64,000 bases of DNA from Icerya purchasi (Eukaryota; Arthropoda; Insecta; Hemiptera; Monophlebidae): positions 590,141,643 through 590,205,642 of the forward strand of contig CM077115.1 in assembly GCA_039619475.1 (NCBI GenBank). The letters are read 5' to 3'. Shown piece by piece: positions 24,216 through 36,411 of this stretch. The first letter of the stretch is position 1; each line of letters opens with the position of its first letter. The notes below the pieces were generated by a model. That model ran no database searches and had not been told where the DNA came from. It was given only the letters and a program-made list of their open reading frames with translations. A program made the position numbers and the translations under genes.

Positions 24216-25716
24216 ATTATTTTGAAATTTCAAACCGTTAACTCCCTATTTAGTATTAAGCTTTAATAAGTAAGTAAAGTTAATTGAGGTCTATGCTCTT
24301 GACAGAGTGTCGAGGATTGTGAAATTAGATTTCGCAAAAAGATCAACAGCACTAATAAGAGTAGCCGACCGGTTCCTTGCTCTGGCTACCTTTACTCTCC
24401 CAGATTTCTCTGGAATTAAATTATTTCGGGAAAGTAAGTGGTAGGACGTGTCGTGGGTTGTGAAGTTAAGGTTCACAATGTAGTAAAAGTTAATGATTTT
24501 TATTTGTTTCGTTGAAAATGTAGGACTATTTTTTATTTTCATTACTGTTTTCCGAGGAACAATATTTTTTTTTGCAGAATTATAATACCGAACTACAGAT
24601 TACAGTTTGCGAAACGGTAGATTACAGATTAAGAAAATAATGATGACCTACTATGATGTTTATTAAGAACAGGATTTTGAGTAGTAAAATGAACGTAGTT
24701 CTAAAATTCTTGCAAAATGTATTTCAAATATCACTATGTTAAATAAAGATATATGAAGAGAAAACGGAGATGTAAGAGATAAATGTGCAATTGGATAAAT
24801 AAAACTAAATTTAAAGCTAAAGAAAGTAGAAAAAGACAGTTAATTCCCGGTGGTGATTAAATCAAGAAAGAAAAGAAGAAGTAAAACACGAGTAAAGTGG
24901 AAATGGTATCCTTAAAACTGTTCCAGAAGGAATAATGAGAAAAGGAGCAGTAATTTAGAAAACATATTTTATTCCTTTTTCAAAAAATATTTCTAATATT
25001 AGATTTTCAAAAGAATAAAAAGTTTCGAAAAATAATGAAAAAGTATTTATAACACCACTTGTTAGAAGTAAAAGCTCAATAAATAGAAAGATGGTAAAAT
25101 TATGACTTGTGTACAGCTTTTGGTCTTTTTAATCTTTAAGTACGCAGCATAAATTTGGACTGATAAAAAGATGAAGAAAAAGTTTCAAAATTCGAACGCG
25201 TTAAAACGTATAAATATATCTACTCAATAATTACGTTAAAAAAAAAAAAAAATTAAATCTGCGAGACAAAATAGACATAATGAAATATTTTACATTTATA
25301 ATGCGGTCAAATCGTATTTTGTATAAATTAGAAAAGACATAATCATAAGATACATGGTATTGACAAAGTGATCTGACACCGTTCGACAATTAATAATGAA
25401 GTTTCTGATTACGGAAAACAAAATTGGTCGTAGTGGTTATTAAAATAATACAAACTATAAATACAATTACAATAACTCATTCATAGATGAATATGTTAAA
25501 AATGTTCTTCGAATTTCTCATCTTCAGTTAGATTCCCGAAAATGTTTCTAAAATATTAATTTACGTTCATGTTGTGTTTATAATTTTATTATTTTATTAA
25601 CTATTTAACAAATGGAATGCCACTACGTTTAGTCATAGTTTGCCATCGAAGAAATAATGACAGTAAATATGTGGTTCATTTAAGGCGATTAACTTGTGGT
25701 CTAATATGAAGCCTAC

Positions 25717-27757
25717 TTGTTATTAGCAAATGATTTGTTTACATTTCGGATCTTGCATTTACGTAGGGTACCTTTGTCAATTTTAGGAACTGTTTTTAGC
25801 TTTATTTTCAGACAGTTTACGTACTGTAGCCATTTAATTTTTTCAACCAGTGACCCGAATTCAGGTTACTTTGCGCCGTTAGTATATCACTTTTATAGCG
25901 TTTACAAAAGACGACCTTAGACTTTATATATTAAATATTTTATTTGTTCTTTTCGACCCGAGGTTTTTTCTTTACACGTTTATCTCGTATTGTACAAATT
26001 CTTAATTAAATCCAGGTTTGATTCCTGGTTCGGTTCCCTCGGATACGTCTAATCTGAGACAACTGAATGTTATTAAAAGAATAGTGCTTGCAATACTACT
26101 TACAACTATGTATAATTAATCAATTTATCGTTGATGACTTTTTGCTGGAAGATTTTGATTGAAAATTAAGGGGGGGGGCTCTTTCTTTTTGTTTAGATCC
26201 ACGTCTTACTTCAACACGTATTTTAAATGTAGTTTACATGATCTCCTTTAGTTAGATTATTTCTACCGACAGATATAGATTAAAACCTTTATTCCAAATA
26301 TAATCAACCTTTTCGTGAGCTTATTTCTTTGATGTAATTTTATTTGTGGATTAATATTCATTAATTAATTAAAAGGCAATAAAGGAAGATGTACCTTTTC
26401 AATATCCATGTTCAGTTTTTCGGAAGTATTTAAATTTCTAATTATTTTTCCATTTTTTGAAGCCATAACTATTTTTTAAAGTACATACTTCACTTTAATA
26501 ACGTTTTGATTGACCGGTATTTTGTGATATTTTCTGACATTTGCAAGGTTTTTAATCACTCGGTCAATTCTGGTTCTAATTATTCAGTCCAGTTTTATTT
26601 ATATCTTTGCTGTTAAACTGATACTTATTTTGTATCGTCGGTGGATTTTTTCCCGCTTTAAAAGTAATGATAAATAGATAAATAGAATAGTCATAGTATT
26701 ACGTTTCTGACGATGAATTTAGTGAAGAAGATTTAACATAATTGTTGTTTTAAAATTTGAGGAGTTATCTAATTAGGAATATATTTAAAAACAAACTTAA
26801 TTCTTAGCAAAAATATGATATAAATTTTTCGAAATAAATTTAAAAATTTAAATAATCAATTAATCATTTTCATCCTCCACAATAATTAATGAATTTAATC
26901 ACTTAGTAACATTTTTTTCTAACTACACCTTGATTTTTACTAATCGGTCAAGACTGGCATACAGGTTAGGCGCGTCTGTCTATATTCTTACGCTTAACCA
27001 CACCATTCTGCTTTACTTACTATATAAAAATGTTGGCGTTATTTCGGGTTATTGAATTCACCTCTTCTGTTCCTAACCTCAAATCGTTCCTTTTGATTTC
27101 CAATTGTAAAAGTGTTCTCGATTGCATTTCCTTTTCATGTATTTATTCTTTTTTTAATTCTACTATTCTACACATTCAGTCCTTAATTTCTACCCTTTCG
27201 CGTTCTTAGACCGTTCACATTGACTTCCTTTGGGTCCCGAGCCATGCTGAGTTAAATGTAATTGTAGGGCCGACTGTCTTCCTCGCTCAGCTATCATATC
27301 CGGTTGTCTTGCTAGACGATTATACCTACCTGTGAGTTACTGAATATAGCTAAGAAGATACAAACTGCTAACGGGAAATCTTATAAGTCATCTTTCTGTA
27401 ATTCATGTTCTCAGTATTTATTTCTTCATCCCCATCCGTTGGTTAAACTAAACCTTCGTCGTGCAATTTTTCTTCTATTTGCCGTCTTCGTATTGGGCAT
27501 AGTCGGCTTCTGTTTCACTATATCGTTTCCCTATAGTGTTTTTCCCTTTTTATCATCCCCTCTGTTACGATAACACTGTTGCGACGTTGATCACATTTTT
27601 TCGAGTGCTCCTTCTTGTCATCCGTGAGGACAGCACTCTGCATCGATTTTCACTCCACCCATCAGTTCCGATTGTAGCGAAATTCATTTCTTCCGTACTC
27701 CGTCATATATGATTTAGTCTCGCTTAGTTGTCGGATCAAAAAAAAAAAAAAAAAAAA
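25717..27757 (+). pseudogene. Decayed RNase H-bearing LINE with poly-A tail
   Basis: Scattered peptides in order: SDTSNLRQLNVIKRIVLAIL (near 26050, post-RT region), VHIDFLWVPSHAEL (near 27215, the WVPGH.G....E motif of the RNase H domain), ICRLRIGHSRLLFHY (near 27490), HFFECSFLSSVR (the CX..H...C zinc-like C-terminus near 27600), then an A20 tail at 27738-27757. The order is that of I-group and related insect LINEs, which carry RNase H after RT. Many stops and frameshifts; no active site complete. Confidence 0.65.
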
Positions 27758-28269
27758 GTATTGAAAATGACAAAAAGGTTCTAGTCAGACAATAAACCAT
27801 TTAGTCATTTTTATCAATAATAAAAGAAGCAAAGCAGCCTTTATGTATTTTTTTTTTTTATCCTCATTTTTTCCTTTTTTAAGAATGAAAAGGAGTGAAG
27901 ACCACACACTTAGGCAACATCTATTCGTCAACCGTGCACTATAAAAACATTAACCAGACCTGTCCGAAAAAGAACACACGAATCCCTGTGCACATTAATT
28001 TGGAGAGGAGAACTTAGCCAGACCAAGTCTGAGGTGTAATGTGTGCTTAAACACGATTGAGTAGTAAAAGTTTTGGAATAAAAAGGAATGTCAAAGGTGA
28101 GGAATTTTCTTGTTGAAGAGTCAAGTTCGGGTGATTCCGGTGCCAACTTTCTGCTAAGTTTCTATAGTAGGAACAGATATGGCTAGTAATTCCGATCCTT
28201 TACAGGCATATACATCCGTATTGGCTATACATATTATTTTAGACCTTGAATTGGATGAAATTGCTTTTC

Positions 28270-28630
28270 TTTTTTGTTTTTTTTTTATATATTGGCCCGG
28301 CAGAAACCATTTGGCCACTAACTAGCAGATGGATCTACATCAAGATTTCATGTAGTCACAGAACGGCCTAGTGCAGATTTTAAAACATCACAATAGGTTG
28401 AGTATTTATCTAAGGGAGAAGTGACAGAGTCAACAATTTCAATGTCTTATTCCACTAGGTTCCTAAATTAGCCCAGTCTCCGTTTTTAAAATTCCACAAC
28501 TTCCTGTTGGAAAAAAAATTGTTCGGCAGGTCTGGAGCAATGAAATTACGATTGTAAATTTTAGTTATTATTGGGTAATAATCGCTACCTAGGATCTATT
28601 AGCTTCCTACACTGTTACAGTCTTTTGCGA
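28270..28630 (-). pseudogene. LINE endonuclease C-terminus joined to a LINE 3' tail
   Basis: The minus strand reads SDHYPIITKIYNRNF then LWNFKNGDWANF, the SDHxP catalytic histidine region of the AP endonuclease and the W.F..A.W motif that follows it. Shortly afterwards comes GTTAGTGGCCAAATGG...GCCGGGCC and an A-rich run (28322-28265 on the + strand as T-rich). The same tail words occur at 32365-32413, so this looks like an internally deleted copy that joins endonuclease to 3' UTR. Confidence 0.6.
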
Positions 28631-29110
28631 TCGTTTCGCGGTCTTTCAAGCAGGATGATCTTTTTTAGTTTGGTCTTTATAACGTTTTTAGGTCTGTTGA
28701 TCCTTTTTCAAGCTCTCTGTAAAATGTGCGTTTGACCAGATCTATGCATATCGTATGAGTCGTCTATCAAAGCTGGCCGCGTGTAATTAGTGTCTCAATG
28801 TTCTCAGCGGCAAACTTTCTGAGCACTTTTGTGTTTCCGACATAGTCGTCACATTCGACATCTGCATGGATGCGCAGAGAGCACTGTTGAATTTTTAAAA
28901 TTGTTTTTGATATATTTTCTATATGGTGTCGTCCAAGGTTCTACATTCTTACATTAATAATCGAATAATTACGGTTCTGTAAACTGCCGCTTTAGTTTTG
29001 ATGGACAGGTCTTTATTTAAAAACACTTTTCGCTTTAGACCCGCAAAAATTGATGCCGCTCATTTAACCTGTGATGAATTTCATCATCAAGTGATCTCGA
29101 ATTATTTAAA
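28630..29110 (-). pseudogene. LINE post-RT C-terminal domain (craniofacial-type)
   Basis: Peptides on the minus strand include LSIKTKAAVYRTVIIRLLM, TTPYRKYIKTILKIQQCSLR, NTKVLRKFAAENIETLI and FYRELEKGSTD. They match in order the end of CR1/RTE-like insect ORF2 (LS.KTK.AVYRAV...LLYG.ETWT, YR.HI..L..FHQRCLR.IL, N..VL..A...SIETLI, Y.ELE.G.R). All are interrupted by stops or frame changes. Confidence 0.65.
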
Positions 29111-29119
29111 TTAAACCTG

Positions 29120-29616
29120 AAAACCATAATACTTGTATAGAATTCTGCGTTCATGGCTGTAATGGATCAGCTACCTAAAGAACAGGAAAGAACGGGCGGA
29201 TGAATCAAGATACATATTAAATGTAACCATAGTTAAATTTACCGGGTTGGTTGAGCAAAAAAGGCAGTTAATTCTGGTCGAAGAACTATCATTTAGCAGG
29301 TATAATATACTGGAGTTTGAAAGTATACCTAAAATCTCCACATTCTCATTATCGTTACGATTGCACCTGCGTAACTAGTATAAAAGGTAAATTATTTTTA
29401 CCGATCTTGACCCTTATTATTACCGATTAGTTTATTGTTTCCATTAAACGTGTAGTTTGACGCAATGATTGTAATAGGTTTGTACGTGCGCGCAGAATGG
29501 TGTGCTCATTTAATATCAATATTGAAGTGAAAAATTTTTGTTCCAGGATCTGTTTATGATCTGCTTTTTCTTAGTAAGAGAAAACTTACTTAATTTCCTC
29601 CTGCATTCTAGCAGTC

Positions 29617-29651
<35 letters not shown>

Positions 29652-30560
29652 ACAGAAATCAGAAATTATTACATACAATTAGGCATTCAAATTTATCATT
29701 ATTATGCTTGATTATAAAAAAGGAGGAGGAGGCTATATTTTCATATGTTTGTTCATGCATTTGTCCATGTGGACCGATTTTAATGATTCTTTGTTTATTG
29801 GAAAGTACGCCGGTAACACAGATTAAGTAGTCGTCAAATAACGTTTAAAAAGCTGCTCTCTAGAGAAATTTTTGGAAATATAAAAAATTCAATTGACTTA
29901 AAATATTACTAATTTTCCATTAAAATATAAATTGTAAAAAAAAACAAGGTAGACAAAAAAGTGAAATATTAACAGTGTTAATTAACATGGAACGATTCGG
30001 ATAAAGAAAACGAATTTGAAACCCCTGTAGTGTGCTATTTATAAGCCCAAAACTGACGGAAATATTACGTCTTTACATTACCGCGGATAACTTTTATCTA
30101 CGTAAAGTGATTAAAAATATTCTTAATTTATTCTGCGTCAGTGGCGGTCCCATTTGGGTACCAATAACTAACTGTGAGTATTGATTGATTACTATCATCA
30201 AATAACGTTACCAAAAGGGATCTCCTTCGAGGAATGCTTTCTTTACTTAATCTAACCAAACAAAAATTGGTCAAAAAATTATCATTTAAATATAGAGAAA
30301 AGAAGACTCGAAATTTTAAAATTAAAGGGACAGTAAACGCGAGTGATTTAGAGTATTACCCAACATTAGTTCCCTATGCAAATATGTATACTTGAGTAAA
30401 GATAATAAATTCAAACCTCTGAAAGTACGATTTACGAATTTATTACTGGCAGAATTTGAATATTATTCTTAACCATTATCCAGCTTTATATAATACTGAA
30501 GGTATCGGCATTTTAGGTTGGTCTCTATCCATATACTTAAAAAAAAAAAAAAAGATTTAT
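29120..30560. other. Intron 1 stretch with small repeats
   Basis: Contains a (TA)n run at 29621-29648 and, near 29740-29800, a 'gtccatgtggaccgattttaatga' phrase related to the dispersed repeat at 5500-5915. The rest is AT-rich and not recognised. Confidence 0.4.
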
Positions 30561-30950
30561 TTTAAAAGTTTAATAATATTACACTAAAAAGTAAAAAGTA
30601 ATTATTTGATAAAAAATAATATTCTTCAGAGTAACATACGTAAATCCTTAAACAACTTTAATTTTGAAGTCGGCATCAAATTGAAATTGTAATAATGATT
30701 AAAAACTGCATTAAATGTTTCTGATGTTTCCAAGGTTTTGCCTTATAGAAAACGAGTAATTACGTTGTTATATTCATTAAATTATTTCGAAATATTGTTG
30801 TAATTTGAATTTAACGTCAATTATAAAAAATTAATGTTGTTTAAGAATTATTGTAAGATTCCTATGTATATTATTCTAAAACATATTGTTTTTTTTTTCT
30901 AGTGAACTTTTATTGAAATAAACGTTGAAGTCGGTATTTTTGTTGATCTA
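30560..30950 (+). repeat. Dispersed repeat, copy A
   Basis: Shares ordered blocks with 50070-50810: 'aattatttgataaaaa(a)taatat', 'tacgtaa', 'gttgtttaagaatta' and 'gttgaactttt/agtgaactttt' followed by 'gaagtc/gaaatc'. Non-coding. Copy B is split by a SINE. Confidence 0.5.
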
Positions 30951-31340
30951 GTCACGCAGCAGCGTGTCAAGCCAAGTTCAAGCCGAGAAAAAGGAACTGG
31001 CGACGACGCAGCAGCCGTGTGTATATTTACACGAACCATTTGATGTTAACCCCTTAATAACTTAGTATTTAATTAAATATAAACACATGAAATTTGGTTT
31101 ATTTATCAAAACCCCCCTTAGGTTACACTAGAACCCCAAATTTCATAAATACAACTGTTATTGAGATATTAACGTCTGAAAATCGTCATTTTTATCACTG
31201 ACTGACTGACTGACATATAGATCAAAAACCTAACCCACTTCCAGGTGACCTAGAAAGTTGAAATTTGGTATCCAGCTGGGTAATTGTGTGCATACAAAGG
31301 AAAAAATCAGAAAACAGTGAAATTTTCATATTTTTTACGT
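30950..31340 (+). repeat. Insect dispersed repeat with (GACT)n
   Basis: A short GACT tandem at 31196-31214 is followed by 'aacccacttccaggtgacct' and 'agaaagttgaaatttgg', a phrase found in many arthropod dispersed repeats, possibly Helitron-related. Upstream, CpG-rich 'cgacgacgcagcag' stands out from the AT-rich surroundings. No ends determined. Confidence 0.35.
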
Positions 31341-31860
31341 AATTTCGTTCGTTTATTTCAATTTAGTTTATTCAGTTAGATTGCTAGATGTAAAGTTATA
31401 AAATTTAAGAAACGTCGGCTCACTGATCTTTTAACCGTCAACATGTTGTTGTTGTTCAACTTCGTTCGTTTCGTATGTCGCTTCGAAAAACGCTGTTTTG
31501 CCTCTCATCATTTTGTATGTTTGTCAGTCTTTTTTCGCAGTTTATTTTATATTTGCCCCTTTTAATCGCTTCGGAAACAGTATTTTATAAGACTTTTAAT
31601 CAATATCGAGTATTTGATCATATTTCGCTAATAAACAATTTATTAATTGACCGGTGGTACATTGTGTTAAACATCGTTCGAAAACATTTTGGTCCTTTGG
31701 AACATTAAACGAATAGTGGCGGTAATTTTAAAGTTAGGGGATAGACAGACTCGATCACTTTCAAAAGTGCTCACTTTGTAAGCTTATTTTGAAAAATAAA
31801 TGATTTGAATTCGAATTCGAATGAATAATAATAATAATTTCTTTACAAAAATGAATGATA

Positions 31861-32164
31861 TCCTATCAAAAACATAAATGTAGAAATGGGAGCCAAGTTC
31901 CATATTAAGAATATTCGTAGTTATCGACTTCGCCGACAAAAGAATTGAGATCTAAATGGGTGCCAAGTTCTGTAGATGATCCTGAAATTTATTCATAAGA
32001 ACATACAACATTCTAAAAATTAAAACACGATTTTTTATTTTTTTCATAGACAACAATGTTTGCTATTTAAAAATATAACTTCTTAAATTTGAACAGTCGA
32101 ATTATTTACACAAAGCAGATATTTAGGATAAATTAAAATTCACGATTTGACTTGGCTAGTTTTT
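31861..32164 (+). repeat. Fold-back left arm
   Basis: 304 bp, reverse-complementary to 36412-36713 with about a dozen substitutions and a few 1-bp indels. Similarity ends sharply at CTAGTTTT on the inner side and at a TA on the outer side. Confidence 0.9.
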
Positions 32165-32362
32165 ACCAGCAAACCAAATTTTTAGAAGAGTAAGGCATGT
32201 CGACCTTACAATATAAAAACAACTTCAACAGTTTCCCCTTCACTATGATTTTATGCAGACATTCGCGAATAATGTTAAACATTTACGGCCATGGTTGTCT
32301 GTAACCTTTTTCCTAATTAATTATATGTATCTTTCATTAGTTGGAATTATTCCTATATCAAC

Positions 32363-32413
32363 TGGTTAGTGGCCAAATGGCTTGATAGTTAACTGAAGCC
32401 GGACCAAAAAAAA
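32363..32413 (+). repeat. LINE 3' tail fragment with poly-A
   Basis: GGTTAGTGGCCAAATGG...GAAGCCGGACC followed by A12. It is nearly the same as the tail at 28322-28280 (minus strand), so both belong to one LINE family. Only the 3' end is present, a typical heavily 5'-truncated insertion. Its body before 32363 was not identified. Confidence 0.6.
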
Positions 32414-32779
32414 AAAATTGTGTATAACATAAAAAAGATAAGTTGAGATCTCCTTCCTCCTCCTCCAGATCCTATCAAACCTCTCAATGCTCCTAAATGG
32501 TCTCTATCCAAAGTCGACTGGGATAAATTTCGGTCAATCGTTGATTCATCTCTCTCTAACATTAATTCTCTTCCCAATCCTATGCATCAATACGATTCCT
32601 TCTATGACTCTATTTCCTCCGCGCTAACCGCCTCTTCTGCACCGGTTCGTTCCCCTAAAAAGAATCGACACCTTGCTTCTTCGCTTTGGTGGAACAACGA
32701 TTGTTCGAAGACCATTAGCGACAGTACTTCCTGTTTTAGGCTTTTTCGGGCGTGTTCCTCTTTTGAGAACTTCTTAGCT

Positions 32780-33921
32780 AATTTTACCAAATGACTTATA
32801 TGCAGTTATGGTATCATATTTGACAAACAGAAGTTTCAATGTCAAGATAAACTCGTCATTATCTTTGTCAAATAACATAAAGGCATCAGTGCCACAAGGT
32901 AGTGTACTTGGCCCGCTCCTGTATTCCATCTACACAGCGGATGTGCCAGTACTAAGGGCGACAGTAATCGCTACCTTTGCGGATGATATCTGTATTCTTG
33001 CTCGGCACAAAAACCCAGTGTACGCATCCTTGTTGACGCAGGAGCATTTAACCATTATCCAGCAGTGGGTGCTTAAGTGGAAGATTAAACTAAACCATCA
33101 AAAAAACCAGACAAATAACTTTCACTCTAAACGTGCAAAACTGTCCCCCTAATACAATAAATAATCAGCGCATAATTCAAGAAAATCATATTAAATACCT
33201 AGGTATGATATTAGATCGAATACTTACATGGAGAAGCCATATATCGTTCATCCGGCAAAAAATGGCTTCAAGAACTAAGGCTCTCAACAGCATAATAGGC
33301 AAAAAGTCACCAGTGAGCTTGAAATGCAAGAGGCTAGTTTATCTTTCAGTCATAGCGCCAGTCTGGAGATACGGATTAGAAGTATATGGAGCCACTGCGA
33401 AGAGTAACCTAAATAGAGTTCAACAGTTCCAATCGAAAACGTTGAGGCAATTGGTAGACGCACCGTACTATGTTTCGAATCACACTCTACATACAGACTT
33501 AGATGTTCCATACGTAAACGATTTATACTTAAAACAATACAAACACTTTTATGAGGCTCTTCAACTCAATCAAAATCCAGAGGTATCGAACATCAGTCGC
33601 TGGGATCAGCCGAGGAGGCTCAAAAGAACATGGGCCGGTGACGCCCTAGGTGTCAGATGCGATAGATAACATCGTCGTTAATACCTCAGCCGTCGAACGA
33701 ACAAAATCCAGCGCTATAGTAAACAGTATTAGATATCAGAAGAAGAAGATAACTCCGCCACTAACATCTCGGATGTGAAAGGAATGAACTCCAAATTATA
33801 ATAATCAGTTTTTCCGATCGACTAATGCTTATGCTGCCGCTGGGTAACTGAGCATGAAAAAAAAAAATAGCCTCGTCAATTATGGTCTTAGGACCGGTGT
33901 GATGTAAAAAAAAAAAAAAAA
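32780..33921 (+). mobile_element. Jockey-type LINE nested in the RNase H LINE
   Basis: A 5'-truncated insertion of 1.14 kb. It starts right after the codon for Ala in NFLA and ends with an A17 tail. A short duplication AGCT (32776-32779 and 33922-33925) brackets it, and the host frame NFLA|YKKANAK is restored when it is removed. It encodes RT motif B (ASVPQGSVLGPLLYSIYTAD), motif C as TFADDICIL, then after a frameshift near 33130 the C-terminal part with YLGMILDRILTWRSHI, PVWRYGLEVYG and APYYVSNHTLHTDLDVPY. A 3' UTR of about 240 bp precedes the tail. A different subfamily from the copies at 15.3 and 40.6 kb. Confidence 0.9.
32808..33669 (+). pseudogene. Jockey ORF2, second half
   Basis: Two overlapping frames (32808-33152 and 33133-33669) form the RT palm motifs B and C, the thumb (WRSHISFIRQKMASRTKALN) and the C-terminal domain ending RRLKRTWAGDAL. 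The single frameshift near 33130-33150 and the missing fingers/palm-A region show it was dead on arrival. It otherwise looks fresh. Confidence 0.88.
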
Positions 33922-34039
33922 AGCTTATAAGAAGGCTAATGCCAAGGCCAGACTTATCCTTAAAAAGGTCAAAAAGAATTCATGGAAAAACTTTTGCTCC
34001 TCATTTTCTAGATCCACTCCTATTTCCCAAGTTTGGAGA

Positions 34040-35209
34040 ATGGCTAAAACTTTTCAAGCTCCTCATTCTGAACGTCCTTCATATTATAACCTTCCTTCTG
34101 AAAAACTTACTTCTTTCATTGATTCTATTGCTCCCGTTTATGTTCCATCTCTCGAAGAAACACTTACTCCTACATATGTTCGTACAGCTCCTGCACATAT
34201 TCTTTCTTCTGACTTCAGCATCGGTGAACTTCGTGCCTCTTTGTCTAATTCCTCTAATTCTAGCCCCGGATTAGACCGAATTTCATACCTTGCTCTTAGA
34301 AATCTTTCAAACTCTGCACTTAATACTCTTCTGTTAATCTATAATCGTTTCCTATATACTGGCTCAACTCCGCCTCGCTGGAACTCCTTTATGGTTATCC
34401 CGATTCCGAAGAAAAAGCCTAATTCCTTCCGTCCAATATCCTTGGCTTCTTGCTTAAGGAAACTTTTCGAAAACATGATCAATAAACGTCTGGTCTGGTG
34501 GCTAGAACATCATAATATACTCCCTGACAATATGTTTGGTTTCCGTCTGGGCCTGGGTTCTATGGACTGCTTATCTTTATTCCTTTCTGACATTTATAAA
34601 TCTCTTATCCTCAAAAAATTCACCGTTGCTGCGTTCATTGATGCCACCTCTGCCTTTGATAATGTCCATTTACCTTCCTTGCATGACAAAATGCTCTCTA
34701 TCAATATTCCTCTCCACTTCACCTCACTAGTTATTAATCTTTTCCGTAACAGGATAATTCACCTTTCTACTCCCTTTTTTGATGATTCCAGGGTGGTTTA
34801 CCGAGGCCTCCCGCAGGGATCATGTCTTAGTCCTACTCTTTTCAATATATATTTTCACAGTCTCGCTATCCTCCGAGTTTCTTCCACGTCGTTGTTCTAT
34901 GCTGATGACATTCTTATCTATTCCTCGTCGGATAATATATCTGCGATGAACGAGAAGCTAAATAATTCTCTTGCTATTTTGGAAAATACGCTATCCTCTT
35001 TTCATGTTTTTATCTCACCCGAGAAATCTGCCTCTCTGGTTTTCACATTCTGTCCTTATAACCGTTCTTTAGTTAATCTTTCCTTGCTCCACCATCCCAT
35101 CCCTTTAGTCAATTCCTTCTCTTATCTCGGTATTATAATAGCACCTTATCCTTTCGGGAGCATATCAGTTATCTGTGTACGTCCGCTCTCAAAAGACTCA
35201 ATATACTAA
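34040..35209 (+). pseudogene. RNase H LINE reverse transcriptase domain
   Basis: A 389-codon frame with a full RT palm: SFRPISLASCLRKLFENMIN (fingers), motif A FIDATSAFDNVHL, motif B RGLPQGSCLSPTLFNIY, motif C LFYADDILIYS, and SPEKSASLVF with SYLGIII. Catalytic aspartates in motifs A and C are present. The true frame shifts near 35140 (STLSFREHISYLCTSALKRL in another frame), and about 100 residues before the RNase H domain appear deleted. The first residues overlap the linker that was split by the jockey insertion. Confidence 0.9.
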
Positions 35210-35381
35210 AAGCTCTTTCGCCCCGTAAATGGGGCGGTGATCCTTATATTTTACTTATGTTGTATAAATCAATAATCCCATTAGTAATTCTAAACTCCTA
35301 AGTTCCTATCAATTTATTTCCGATAACTGGCGCTTCTCTCCTCGCAAAATTCCTATATTATCCTCAATCTCTTCTCGGCTT

Positions 35382-36401
35382 ATGCTCTTCGTGCCTTTTG
35401 TTCTCCCTTTCACCAAACCACCTTACTTCACTTTTAATTTCTTTGAATTCAAGCATTCTCCGAAGTTATTTGTTCTCCCCTCGGACATTAAATCTCTTCC
35501 TCATTCTGCTGTTCAAAACGAATTCAATCACGTGTTATCCTTATACTTTCCTTCCCATACAATTATCTACACGGATGGTTCGAAGTCTGATGTTGGCGTT
35601 GGGGCTGCGTTCATTATCCCCGTGCTTACCTATTCCGAATCCTTTCGGTTGCCCTCCTTTTCCCCTATTTTTCTTGCCGAATCCATAGCTATCCTGCAAG
35701 CAGTCCTTTTCATATTCTCGACAAATAACATCTCTAGATTCTTCCTATCCTCGGACTCGAAAAGTGTTTTATTGACTATCTCCTCTCTTTTTCCTACTCA
35801 TGTCACCGATCCCATTATTCTCCAAATTCGCTTCTTAATTTCTAATTTATTTGCATACCGTTCTATTGTAATTGATCTACTATGGATTCCGGGTCATTGC
35901 GGAATTCCTGGCCACGAGTTAGTTGACTCGTTGGCACGTTCGGCGGCGCTATTCATTAGTAGATTTCCTGCTCGAACTCTCTACTGTCTTTCTTATCGTT
36001 CCTACAACGATTTCTGGACCGGATTCTATCCTTCATTCTTTACCAATCCTCGATCTTTTTACCTTTCTGTTCAATCCTTCCCTTCCTCTCTTCCTTGGTT
36101 TAATCTTTTCCCCTACCTTAGCCCTTCGATTATTTCCTCTATAGTTCGCCTGCGGTTCAATCATAGTTTGCTTCTGGCTTCTCTTTTCCATTTTTCTATT
36201 GTTCAATCTCCTTTGTGCCCTTATGACCCTCCAGAGCTCAGTTATACCTGTGATGCAAATCACATTTTGTTCGAATGCCCCTTTATTTCCTCCGAACGTT
36301 CTACTCTGTATTCTAGTCTTCTGCGCCTTGGCCTTCCTACTCCTTATAGTGTCCACTCCATTCTTGCATTCCCTTCTATCAAAAAAACAAATATAAGATA
36401 A
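35382..36401 (+). pseudogene. RNase H LINE C-terminal part (RNase H and zinc-like tail)
   Basis: The RNase H fold is complete: IIYTDGSKSDVGVGAA (first Asp), LAESIAILQA (Glu), LSSDSKSVL (Asp), WIPGHCGIPGHELVDSLAR (last Asp). It is followed by a CX..H...C block, CDANHILFECPFISSERSTL, and LLRLGLPTPYSVHSIL. These are the hallmarks of the insect I-group LINEs. The frame itself is intact over 339 codons, but it is disconnected from RT by the frameshift and deletion upstream. It ends at a stop near the right fold-back arm. Confidence 0.9.
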
Positions 36402-36411
36402 CTTGTATGTG

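Larger units (their letters stand above)
32436..36410 (+). mobile_element. RNase H-bearing LINE (I-group-like), 5'-truncated
   Basis: It begins in the linker after the endonuclease (DPIKPLNAPKWSLSKVDWDK), is broken at 32780 by a jockey, resumes at 33926 as YKKANAKARLILKKVKKNSW, and continues through RT (34040-35140) and RNase H plus a CX..H...C tail (35382-36401). The sense strand is very pyrimidine-rich. There is one frameshift near 35140 and an apparent deletion near 35290 that removes the segment between RT and RNase H. No poly-A tail remains before the right fold-back arm. Same family as 38105-39590 and 44905-46935. Confidence 0.88.

Noticed and set aside
30137..30160. hAT-like terminus CAGTGGCGGTCCC
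   Set aside because: No partner terminus or 8-bp duplication found within several kb.
31196..31214. CRISPR-like short tandem repeat
   Set aside because: It is a simple (GACT)n run without spacers; nothing in the window resembles a CRISPR array, as expected for a eukaryote.
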